42,260 nucleotides of DNA from a virus, in IMG/VR virus record IMGVR_UViG_3300020468_000017, positions 1 through 42,260 of that record; one strand, written 5' to 3'. Below, piece after piece: positions 1 through 6,116 of this stretch (its first letter is position 1; every line of letters begins with the position of its first letter). A program made the translations under genes and the position numbers. The notes under the pieces are model-generated. The model did no database searches. It had not been told where the DNA came from and was given only the letters and a program-made list of their open reading frames with translations.

Positions 1-25
1 ACCATTTCAAGAGTATATCTACCAT
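1..25 (-). CDS. 5' end of next leftward gene (cut by window edge)
   Basis: An ATG at 25-23 on the minus strand overlaps by one base the TAA stop of the 84-aa gene upstream (TAATG arrangement). The first residues read MVDILLKW before the window ends. The same stop/start overlap couples many undoubted gene pairs in this window, so a real gene probably begins here. Its product cannot be named; in this position, after the capsid gene, a head-tail connector or tail protein would be expected. Confidence 0.5.
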
Positions 26-279
26 TAGATAGATGCTCCTGTTCCCACTTCAACTCCAAGGACCTTTTTGCTTTGTAAAGGTCTTGTATCATCACTAACC
101 TCCTCATAGGTTATTCGATAGGGAGTATTACTAAACATTCCCGTTGATTCCCAAGTTATAACATTTTCTCCTAGTTTGTCAACTATTGCTTGTTCTAGAG
201 AAACCGCATCATCATTAGATTTTACTTCAAATCTAGCATGAAGATCGTATGCATATATGTTTATTAGGAATTTTTTCAT
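25..279 (-). CDS. hypothetical protein, 84 aa
   Basis: I do not recognise the family. The product is a small acidic protein with no membrane segment or cysteine motif. It lies 63 bases downstream of the major capsid gene, beyond a strong hairpin, and its stop overlaps the start of the next gene by one base, so it belongs to the head/connector operon. A structural or connector role is inference from position only. Upstream of the ATG there is only a weak purine stretch (AGAAAG) as ribosome-binding site. Confidence 0.6.
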   Translation of the reverse strand: MKKFLINIYAYDLHARFEVKSNDDAVSLEQAIVDKLGENVITWESTGMFSNTPYRITYEEVSDDTRPLQSKKVLGVEVGTGASI

Positions 280-302
280 GGTTTTTGCTTTCTATTTTAT
301 GA

Positions 303-329
303 TTGTGGCGGAACTGTGTCCCGCCACAA
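303..329. terminator. hairpin after major capsid gene
   Basis: TTGTGGCGG (303-311) and CCGCCACAA (321-329) form a perfect 9-bp stem with a 9-base loop. It begins 14 bases beyond the capsid stop, in the leftward mRNA. In the leftward sense no U-tract follows it, so it may act as an mRNA-stabilising or partial attenuation hairpin rather than a classical intrinsic terminator. Capsid genes are often followed by such structures. Confidence 0.55.
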
Positions 330-342
330 AAAAATTTAAGTA

Positions 343-1251
343 TTACGCTCCTGGTGATCCGAAGATACCTCTAGGGTCAGACACGCCAAAAACGTATCTT
401 TCTCTAGCTTTGTATCTAACATTACCAGTATCGAAGTCACCTTCCATTTTAGTAGTTAATGGAGTTCTTTCGAAATGTTTCATACCATTTGGCACGTCTG
501 TAATGATAAAGAACGCATCAGTATCTGTTAAGAAATTATTAACAGAGTATCCTTGAGGAATCATCCCCATAGATTTGATAGCGTTAACATCATTATCAGC
601 AGTTCCAACTCTACCAGCAGAAGCCATAAGTCTTTCAGCTGTGAATTGTAGTGCAGATGGAATGATCATTTTCATACCTTTAGCTGCGATTTTTAAACCT
701 CTTTCATCTGTAAGAGCTGCAATGTCAATTAAAGACTGCTCTAAAGATGTTTCGTTTAAGTCTGCAGCAGTTGCTAGAGTGTTCGAAAACGATCCAGCAA
801 TAGTAGTATGCGCAGTGTTAAATAAAGTAACACCGTCACCTGAATTGAAAGTTCCTCCAGGCATTCCATTGTTTAATGGACTAACTGCTTTTACTTGTTT
901 AGTTTGAGCCATAGATCTTGCTAAAGCTTTTGTATATCTAGAAGCAAGTCTATCATACAAGTTGTCTTCAATAGCTTCCTCAGTGATAGCAAACGCTAAC
1001 GCAATTGTTTCGTTAGTGTATCTAGCTGTGAAAGTTTCTTGAGCATTATCGTATGTAACACCTGAACCTTCTGGTTTTACTTGTGCTTGAGCGAAACCTG
1101 ACAACATAACTTCTTCTTCAAAAGCTCTGTCAGATGACTCTGTAGTATAAATTTCAGCTGACTGATTTTCATACTGTTTGTATTCCAGGCCGAATAAGGC
1201 ATTCAAACCTGGCTCTAGTTCTTTAACTAGTTGATTACGTGATATAGCCAT
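343..1251 (-). CDS. major capsid protein
   Basis: The 302-aa product builds the icosahedral shell. Support comes from size, from position directly downstream of a scaffold-like gene and a decoration-like gene, and from the sequence pattern. The middle holds FNTAHTT near residue 144, followed by a Thr/Leu-rich stretch, then DERGLKI and MIIPSAL before a helix with AERLMAS. That order is typical of HK97-fold capsid proteins of environmental phages. The C-terminal part ends in basic aromatic strands (RYKARERYVFGVSDPRG), as expected of a capsid P-domain. A ribosome-binding site (AAGGAG) lies just upstream of the ATG at 1251. No proteolysis site or fused protease domain is evident. I am confident of the role; the exact family would need a profile search. 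Confidence 0.85.
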   Translation of the reverse strand: MAISRNQLVKELEPGLNALFGLEYKQYENQSAEIYTTESSDRAFEEEVMLSGFAQAQVKPEGSGVTYDNAQETFTARYTNETIALAFAITEEAIEDNLYDRLASRYTKALARSMAQTKQVKAVSPLNNGMPGGTFNSGDGVTLFNTAHTTIAGSFSNTLATAADLNETSLEQSLIDIAALTDERGLKIAAKGMKMIIPSALQFTAERLMASAGRVGTADNDVNAIKSMGMIPQGYSVNNFLTDTDAFFIITDVPNGMKHFERTPLTTKMEGDFDTGNVRYKARERYVFGVSDPRGIFGSPGA

Positions 1252-1261
1252 ATTATCCTCC

Positions 1262-1840
1262 TTATACCCCTGTAGTATCCAAGAAGAACGACTGGTTAAT
1301 AATAACTCTCCATACTACATTCGCAGATGTAAGGTCACTATTTTCCGGGTCTCTTGAGACACCTATTATTTTAACTTGTTGGTCAGCGTTATTGTTAAGA
1401 GTCGAATCATCTAGAGTCGCTCCTGACACATAGTTAGGTGATCCACCTGCACTATATGCAATATCAGCTGTATTACCAACGTCTGTTTGTGCCGAAGCTC
1501 CAGTGTTGTTACTTCTGATTTCGTACTGTTGTAACGGACTGTCGTTAACAAGAGCAACAATATCAGTAGCAGTATTACTACCTTGTAGGTAGTTCTGGAA
1601 CGTAGGCTTTGATGTAGTAGCATCAGTGTAAAAAACACCGTTTAGAGAGCCGATAATATCTTCAGTACCAGCTATTCCTACCACAGCATATCCACTAGCT
1701 GCTTGACATACTAAATCTTGAAAGTATATCGCAGATGAAGACGCTGCAACAGGGTATTCACCTAAACCCATGTTTTCATAACCATTGCCGTACATTTTAA
1801 TGGGTTTGCATCCAAACCCAGTTGATGAACTATTAGCCAT
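1262..1840 (-). CDS. putative head decoration or minor head protein, 192 aa
   Basis: The reading frame could begin upstream at 1882, but the ATG at 1840 has a strong AAGGAG about 8 bases before it and starts a sensible protein (MANSSSTGFG). The product is Ser/Thr/Asn/Gly-rich, lacks charged helices and looks like a beta-rich virion surface protein. It sits between the scaffold-side genes and the capsid gene, where decoration proteins are commonly encoded. I do not recognise a named family, so the decoration role is inference from composition and position. About 80 bases without a gene separate it from the gene upstream; they contain a weak CTCAC/GTGAG hairpin. Confidence 0.65.
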   Translation of the reverse strand: MANSSSTGFGCKPIKMYGNGYENMGLGEYPVAASSSAIYFQDLVCQAASGYAVVGIAGTEDIIGSLNGVFYTDATTSKPTFQNYLQGSNTATDIVALVNDSPLQQYEIRSNNTGASAQTDVGNTADIAYSAGGSPNYVSGATLDDSTLNNNADQQVKIIGVSRDPENSDLTSANVVWRVIINQSFFLDTTGV

Positions 1841-1923
1841 AGTTGTTTTCTCCTTATGTGAGCTACCCTTGCGGGCCTCCACTCACGGTTAATTTATTCG
1901 CTGGGTTGAAGTGTTAAAAATTT

Positions 1924-2415
1924 TTAACTTTTCTTGCCACCGAAGGTCGTACGAGTTTGCATATCAATATCGATAGGCATTCCCCTATGCTGTTCCTTCA
2001 TAAGATCGTTGTCGATTGCGGCCTGTTGATCTTGCGCTTGTTGTGCAAAATACTCTTGTCTTGACCGTGCGATCTCTTCCGGTACCCTAGTCAGCACTAG
2101 GCCTCCGTGCCCGATAACCCCTGCGTATTTGCCGTCGGTGATTGCTGGAAAGTCCTCATTAGGATATTCGTCGGCTCTTACTAACTCATACCCGGACCTT
2201 AAGCGTCCTTGTATGTTTTTCGTGTCAACAAATCCCAAGACTTCTATCCTGACCCATCTGTGTCTGAATCCGTCTGGCGCGTTGGGCGTATCTAAGTACG
2301 ATGGTGGAGTCCAAGGTTTATTTTGCATTTTCGGTTTAACCGCTTTTGCTTGTGATTCAACTTTTGTTGTATCACTTTTTACTTGGCTCGCACGAGTTGG
2401 TTTCTTTGTATTCAT
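1924..2415 (-). CDS. conserved-type hypothetical protein, 163 aa
   Basis: The product has a basic, Lys/Thr-rich N-terminus of about 35 residues, a compact central region with HRWVRIEVLGF and KNIQGRLRSGYE (about residues 52-83), and a Gln-rich helical C-terminus. It resembles proteins I have seen in marine phage head modules, but I know no function. It is four bases downstream of the scaffold-like gene and upstream of the decoration-like gene. That position suggests a role in head assembly, which is inference. Confidence 0.65.
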   Translation of the reverse strand: MNTKKPTRASQVKSDTTKVESQAKAVKPKMQNKPWTPPSYLDTPNAPDGFRHRWVRIEVLGFVDTKNIQGRLRSGYELVRADEYPNEDFPAITDGKYAGVIGHGGLVLTRVPEEIARSRQEYFAQQAQDQQAAIDNDLMKEQHRGMPIDIDMQTRTTFGGKKS

Positions 2416-2419
2416 ATGC

Positions 2420-3448
2420 CTATACCTCCTTCGTGTTTATAAGTTGTTTCGCATACTCTTCTAGTGGCACACCTAATTTTTTCGCTATTGCGACTTGAGA
2501 AGATGTGAGTCTCACTTGTTTGCGACCAGTCTTTGTACTACGCGTTGCAGAGGCAACGTTTTGTGTAGGTTTACTAGTCTGTTTTTCTACACTATTACCA
2601 AATTTGTGGGGAAATTCAAGTCTTATTCTTTTATCCACTTCTGCATAATATTCATCAGATTGTGGATCCATACCTTCTTCCTCCGTTAATTTTCGGTGTA
2701 GATCGAATGCTGTGTAAGTCATAGCATTATCCTTACCAAACCAATCATTTTTTTCAGCCCAAGCTTCTGCTTTAGGGTCTACTGGAGCTGGTTGTTGGAT
2801 AGGTTGTTGGGCTCTTACAGGTTTTTCTTTAGCAGCAGTTTCCTCCATTTGATGTTGAGTCTTTATTTCTGCTAATTTACCTTGTTCATAACCTAACTGA
2901 GATATTTGAGTTAAAGCCTCTACTTCAGCTTTAGCATCTTCATTTAGTCTTGCAGCTTTTAATTTTTCTTGGGCTGCTGTTAAAGAAGAAGAAATTCTAC
3001 CTTCCATTTCGGTAGCATAGTTTTTATCTAAAGATGTTGACTTAGCTTCAAATTGATCCCGTTCTTGTTTAACTCGTTGTGCAAATGCGATAGCTTCTTC
3101 TCTTTGTCTTTCAGCTTCACGCATTTTTTTAGTCAGTTTAGCTATTCTTTTCTTAACTCCTTCAGAATATTCTTCAACTGCTTGAGTGTTATCTTGTTGT
3201 TGATCACTTTTTGCTTCGTCAGTTTTCTGTGTAACCTCACCGCCTTCGTTCTTTTCATCTCGAACATTAGACTGCTCACTAGGTTTCTCAGATGAGTCAG
3301 CGGGCTGATCATCGTATACAACATTTGCTTCATTTTTATTTTCCTTTTTCTCGTATGTTTTTGTTTCTTCATTTTCTGTTTCTGGCAGTTCTACTCTTGC
3401 ACCCGGTCCGGATGTATCAAGATTAACTGTTTTTTCTTCGTCTGGCAT
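2420..3448 (-). CDS. putative capsid assembly scaffold protein
   Basis: The 342-aa product is highly charged and low in hydrophobic core residues. The first 90 residues are acidic and disordered-looking (Glu, Asp, Lys, Asn), followed by a long predicted coiled coil from about 95 to 215 rich in Lys, Glu, Ala and Gln. A basic C-terminus of about 60 residues includes TKTGRKQVRLTSSQ. Scaffold proteins of tailed phages typically are such elongated helical proteins with a basic C-terminal capsid-binding segment, encoded just upstream of the capsid gene. Both features match here. There is no sequence motif proof, so this is a composition and position call. Confidence 0.7.
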   Translation of the reverse strand: MPDEEKTVNLDTSGPGARVELPETENEETKTYEKKENKNEANVVYDDQPADSSEKPSEQSNVRDEKNEGGEVTQKTDEAKSDQQQDNTQAVEEYSEGVKKRIAKLTKKMREAERQREEAIAFAQRVKQERDQFEAKSTSLDKNYATEMEGRISSSLTAAQEKLKAARLNEDAKAEVEALTQISQLGYEQGKLAEIKTQHQMEETAAKEKPVRAQQPIQQPAPVDPKAEAWAEKNDWFGKDNAMTYTAFDLHRKLTEEEGMDPQSDEYYAEVDKRIRLEFPHKFGNSVEKQTSKPTQNVASATRSTKTGRKQVRLTSSQVAIAKKLGVPLEEYAKQLINTKEV

Positions 3449-3465
3449 AGTTCCTCCTATGATTA

Positions 3466-3906
3466 TTAAAATTCGTGGAATATATCTTCAGGGTTTTCCA
3501 CGGTCGCTAAAACTTCATCATCATTTAGAAGTCTTATCTCACCCCCATCTATTTTAATTCGTGATCCGGCGTATCTTGCAAATACAATCCAATCACCTTT
3601 CTTGCACCAAGGACCTTCTGGATATCTTTCTTTGTCATAGCAGTGCGGGCCCATGGATAATACTAAACCGCAAGTTGATGCTACTTGTGATCTTTCTATT
3701 GTATCGTCTGCTAAAATAATTCCACCACTAGTTTTTTCTTTTTGTTTAAAAGGTAAAACTAAAATTCTCCAACCTGTTGGATTTGGTAGTTTTGAAGATT
3801 CGTTAATTTCTTTTTTCTTAGTTGGTTTTACACCGACTAATTCTTTATTTGGTAACTCAATCTTTGGTTTTTGAGTTGATGTTGATAACTGTTCCGTCTT
3901 GTTCAT
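3466..3906 (-). CDS. GroES-like co-chaperonin (Cpn10)
   Basis: Residues about 42-140 match the Cpn10 fold: a first strand NPTGWRILVLP, a mobile loop KTSGGIILADD (59-68) whose GGIIL corresponds to the GroEL-binding hydrophobic tripeptide, a VLSMGP turn near 82-87, a KKGDWIVFARYAG strand (102-114) and a final DDEVLATVE. An N-terminal extension of about 40 residues precedes the fold and is not present in bacterial GroES. The product would cap the host GroEL ring and probably assists folding of the capsid protein, as T4 gp31 does. It is encoded immediately upstream of the scaffold gene, which supports a head-assembly role. No GroEL is encoded in the window. Its start lies inside the end of the preceding 78-aa gene, a 50-base overlap. 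Confidence 0.9.
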   Translation of the reverse strand: MNKTEQLSTSTQKPKIELPNKELVGVKPTKKKEINESSKLPNPTGWRILVLPFKQKEKTSGGIILADDTIERSQVASTCGLVLSMGPHCYDKERYPEGPWCKKGDWIVFARYAGSRIKIDGGEIRLLNDDEVLATVENPEDIFHEF

Positions 3907-4093
3907 TTTGCTCCTTTTTATTTAGCAGGGTGGATATTTCCTGATTTAAATACTGATACGTTCGTATCTGTCCTAGCATATACTGGTATTTTTCCATATT
4001 GTCAACACCACCAGACGCCATTGCCGATACTATATCATCATGTCTCATCTTTATTATTTTTTTTATTTTATCTATAAATGTCATTTCATCCAT
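3857..4093 (-). CDS. hypothetical protein, 78 aa
   Basis: A small helical protein containing RHDDIVSAMASGGV and a following YQYMLGQIRTYQYL helix. I recall similar small proteins near capsid genes of uncultured marine phages, without a function. Its ATG overlaps the stop of the 40-aa gene upstream by one base and its 3' end overlaps the GroES gene by 50 bases. Translational coupling with both is therefore likely. Confidence 0.65.
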   Translation of the reverse strand: MDEMTFIDKIKKIIKMRHDDIVSAMASGGVDNMEKYQYMLGQIRTYQYLNQEISTLLNKKEQNEQDGTVININSKTKD

Positions 4094-4215
4094 TATTTTT
4101 TTTTCCTTTTCTTTGGTTTGCTTATTTTACTACCATATTTTTTAGTCCATTTTTTAGCTATGGCAGGTTCGTTTTTGTATAGATAACGTCTTTGTTTTTC
4201 AGATTTAAAGGGCAT
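4093..4215 (-). CDS. microprotein MPFKSEKQRRYLY family, 40 aa
   Basis: This 40-codon frame reads MPFKSEKQRRYLYKNEP, then IAKKWTKKYGSKI, and ends in a run of lysines and arginines. The N-terminal MPFKSxxQRRYL pattern is a recurring marker of short proteins in environmental phage genomes, as I recall. The start at 4215 overlaps the preceding gene by 11 bases and the stop overlaps the next ATG by one base, exactly as in neighbouring gene pairs. The function is unknown; the strongly basic character would allow nucleic-acid binding. Confidence 0.7.
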   Translation of the reverse strand: MPFKSEKQRRYLYKNEPAIAKKWTKKYGSKISKPKKRKKK

Positions 4216-4420
4216 CTCTAGGCTCCCTAAAATCTTTAATTGCTTGTAGCTTTTCTTGAGCATCTGCAATTTTTTGAAATAGTTTATCTATCTCATCTAT
4301 ATGTTGTGGGTGTTCCCCAATACCTACAGAATTTTCTAAATATATTTTAATGGTAGCGTCTGCTTCTGAAATTTGTGCTGTATACCTATCTTCTAAAGCA
4401 TCTAATATTGCATTTTTCAT
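4205..4420 (-). CDS. hypothetical protein, 71 aa
   Basis: A short protein that looks wholly helical, with heptad-like spacing (DEIDKLFQKIADAQEKLQAI), suggesting a small coiled coil. It has no cysteines or membrane segment. The ATG follows the stop of the 93-aa gene directly, and the end overlaps the next microprotein start, which supports it being translated. No family recognised. Confidence 0.6.
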   Translation of the reverse strand: MKNAILDALEDRYTAQISEADATIKIYLENSVGIGEHPQHIDEIDKLFQKIADAQEKLQAIKDFREPRDAL

Positions 4421-4702
4421 TTAACATTTCCATCTTCTACGCGCCTGTCTTAGTCTTGAATTAGGATCTTTTGCTGCTTTCGGAAATTGTTTCATTTGGC
4501 CGGCGCTTCTAGCGCAATACGACTTACGTCGTTTAGCAGCTTTTGATCCTGGTTTGACCTTGCCAGTGACCGCTGTTTTTAATTTAGAACCGGGATTTTT
4601 TCTTCTATAGGCAGCAACACCGGCTCGTGTCATGCCTGCTCCAGACTTCGTAGGTCTGAAGTTCTTCTTGTTTCTAGCTGGCATATTGTCAGCTTTACGC
4701 AT
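4421..4702 (-). CDS. basic protein with DUF6321-like pattern, 93 aa
   Basis: The product is very rich in Lys and Arg. Its central and C-terminal part carries YRRKNPGSKLKTAV, KPGSKAAKRRKSYCARS and PNSRLRQARRRWKC, a pattern I associate with the phage domain DUF6321. The two or three cysteines are conserved in that pattern as I recall it. The role is unknown; the charge suggests DNA or RNA contact, perhaps as an internal virion component, which is inference. The start codon is within a TAATG overlap with the upstream gene. A second ATG six codons in (MPARNKK) is an alternative start. Confidence 0.7.
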   Translation of the reverse strand: MRKADNMPARNKKNFRPTKSGAGMTRAGVAAYRRKNPGSKLKTAVTGKVKPGSKAAKRRKSYCARSAGQMKQFPKAAKDPNSRLRQARRRWKC

Positions 4703-5004
4703 TATGCCTTCTTCGCAGTTTTAGCTGATCTTTTTAATGCTTTAGCTGATACTGTTCCAGTACCTTTTCTGCTAGTTCCTGCTTTCTTTCTTTTGTTCAT
4801 GTAGTAGTAAAGACCTTTCTTAACTCTTCTACCATCTTTAGTTGTATGATAAGCGCTACCACCTTTTTTAGCTTCAAAACGTGCTCCCATTCCTTTAGCC
4901 ATTCCTTTAGCTCTTGCCATCTCATAACTAGATTTTTTTCCGTCTCCGTCTAAATCTCTAGCTTTAATTACTTTTTTATTTCCACTTCCAAATCGTTTAG
5001 TCAT
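4702..5004 (-). CDS. basic hypothetical protein, 100 aa
   Basis: A Lys/Arg/Gly/Ala-rich protein with KARDLDGDGKKSSYEMARAKGM near residues 14-35, which resembles a dockerin/EF-type DxDGDGK turn, and a lysine-rich C-terminus. I do not recognise a named family, although similar proteins occur in marine phages. It is encoded in a run of three strongly basic proteins between portal and capsid genes. The run may supply DNA-condensing or internal head proteins; that is inference. Confidence 0.65.
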   Translation of the reverse strand: MTKRFGSGNKKVIKARDLDGDGKKSSYEMARAKGMAKGMGARFEAKKGGSAYHTTKDGRRVKKGLYYYMNKRKKAGTSRKGTGTVSAKALKRSAKTAKKA

Positions 5005-5005
5005 T

Positions 5006-5146
5006 CTAATATTCCTGTATTACTTTGTTGCAATCGAGACAATACTTTATTTTTCTTGTCACGTTGTTTTCGTGATTACAATCTTTTGTCCCTTGTCTAG
5101 ATGGGATAAAAATTTTTTTTATTTTATTAATAAATTTCTTAATCAT
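5006..5146 (-). CDS. small zinc-finger-like protein, 46 aa
   Basis: The frame reads MIKKFINKIKKIFIP at the start, then CNH near residue 23 and CLDC at 36-39. The Cys/His spacing (C23, H25, C36, C39) would suit one zinc ion. The ATG overlaps the TAA of the upstream gene by one base (TAATG), and the stop ends one base before the next start. This tight fit on both sides is strong evidence of a real gene despite its size. Function unknown; possibly nucleic-acid binding. Confidence 0.7.
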   Translation of the reverse strand: MIKKFINKIKKIFIPSRQGTKDCNHENNVTRKIKYCLDCNKVIQEY

Positions 5147-5466
5147 TATTTATTAATTTTTCCAGACTTCTTCGCTTTAGAACCAAACTTACCATAAGAC
5201 TCATTAGCTGAAGCTCTTAATTGTTTTTTAGTTCTTTTTTTTCTGATTCTCATAGCGATAGATTCGTCTTTTCTATCTTTGTAACCTTGTTTTTTCTTTT
5301 TAACTTTTCCACCTTTTTTGTACATAGCACCACCTGCCATGCCCATGTCTGATGGATAGTAACCAGATCTCATGTCTTTTCTCATTGTTCCTCCACCCAT
5401 AGCTTTTGCTCTTCCGCCTGATGCTAAAGGTTGAGTTGTCTGTGTATTAAATCTTCTATTTGCCAT
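5146..5466 (-). CDS. basic Gly/Lys-rich protein, 106 aa
   Basis: The N-terminal half is Gly/Met-rich with LASGGRAKAMGGGTMRKDM and the C-terminal half is Lys/Arg-rich. It contains a GGRA motif like the ones in the large structural protein at 10976-12790. Such proteins recur in marine phage head modules. The function is unknown; being basic and encoded next to portal and holin-like genes, it may be an internal virion protein. A good GGAG-type ribosome-binding site precedes the start. Confidence 0.65.
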   Translation of the reverse strand: MANRRFNTQTTQPLASGGRAKAMGGGTMRKDMRSGYYPSDMGMAGGAMYKKGGKVKKKKQGYKDRKDESIAMRIRKKRTKKQLRASANESYGKFGSKAKKSGKINK

Positions 5467-5481
5467 TTTTTATCTCCTTAA

Positions 5482-5865
5482 TTATTTTTTTCCATTTCTG
5501 AAAATTTGTGTACCCTTTATACCAAAAATACTCGCACATACAAGGATCCATAAATTTGTAAACCAGCTCGGAAGCGCCTGGAAATGCTCAAAGAACATTT
5601 TTATCTTTTCCATAGCTGCCGGATCGTCCGACCAGACCCCATATGCGAGCACCAAAATGGGCAACGTAAGTATACATAAAACTACCTCGTCCTTGTAGTC
5701 GTTTTGACGAGCTTCTAACAGTTTGCCCTGGTAAGCTTCCTCACCTCGGGCCATCTTAGCTGCGTGCATGTGTTGCGCATCAGCCATAGCCATCTTTGTC
5801 TCTTGACGCTTCTTGTAAATGTGGGTCCCAGCGTTAAGAGCTAATTTAATAGCACTAAACCACAT
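5482..5865 (-). CDS. holin-like membrane protein, 127 aa
   Basis: Residues 1-60 are amphipathic and charged and end in NDYKDE. They are followed by a membrane segment at about 61-78 (VVLCILTLPILVLAYGVW) and a second at about 101-116, with a short basic tail. This plan, with a charged helix, a KDE lead-in and paired C-terminal membrane segments, resembles the GTA-type 3TM holin family. A role in making the inner-membrane lesion for lysis is plausible, but the muralytic genes lie at 35.5 kb, so it is not certain. It could instead be a virion membrane-contact protein. Confidence 0.6.
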   Translation of the reverse strand: MWFSAIKLALNAGTHIYKKRQETKMAMADAQHMHAAKMARGEEAYQGKLLEARQNDYKDEVVLCILTLPILVLAYGVWSDDPAAMEKIKMFFEHFQALPSWFTNLWILVCASIFGIKGTQIFRNGKK

Positions 5866-5866
5866 A

Positions 5867-6091
5867 CTAGTACCACTTAACTGAAGACTTTTTAGAAGCT
5901 AACATTCTTCTTTGACCACCAACTTTGTTTACAGTTGGTTGACCTAGAGGAATTTTAACTTCAACTTCTTTTGCATAACCATCCGCATTAACAGAAAGAG
6001 TATTATTAGCATCTGCTTTTGGTGTATCAGATACAACTTCTCCAACGTAATTTGGATTGTTTTTTGTAAAGAATGTTTTTTGTTTTTTCAT
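5867..6091 (-). CDS. hypothetical protein, 74 aa
   Basis: A short soluble protein with a lysine-rich N-terminus (MKKQKTFFTKNNP) and a C-terminus ending RRMLASKKSSVKWY. No motif is recognised. It sits between the portal gene and the holin-like gene in the same operon, with a GGAG ribosome-binding site before the ATG. Confidence 0.6.
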   Translation of the reverse strand: MKKQKTFFTKNNPNYVGEVVSDTPKADANNTLSVNADGYAKEVEVKIPLGQPTVNKVGGQRRMLASKKSSVKWY

Positions 6092-6116
6092 AGTTTTCTC
6101 CTATTAGTTTCTTATA

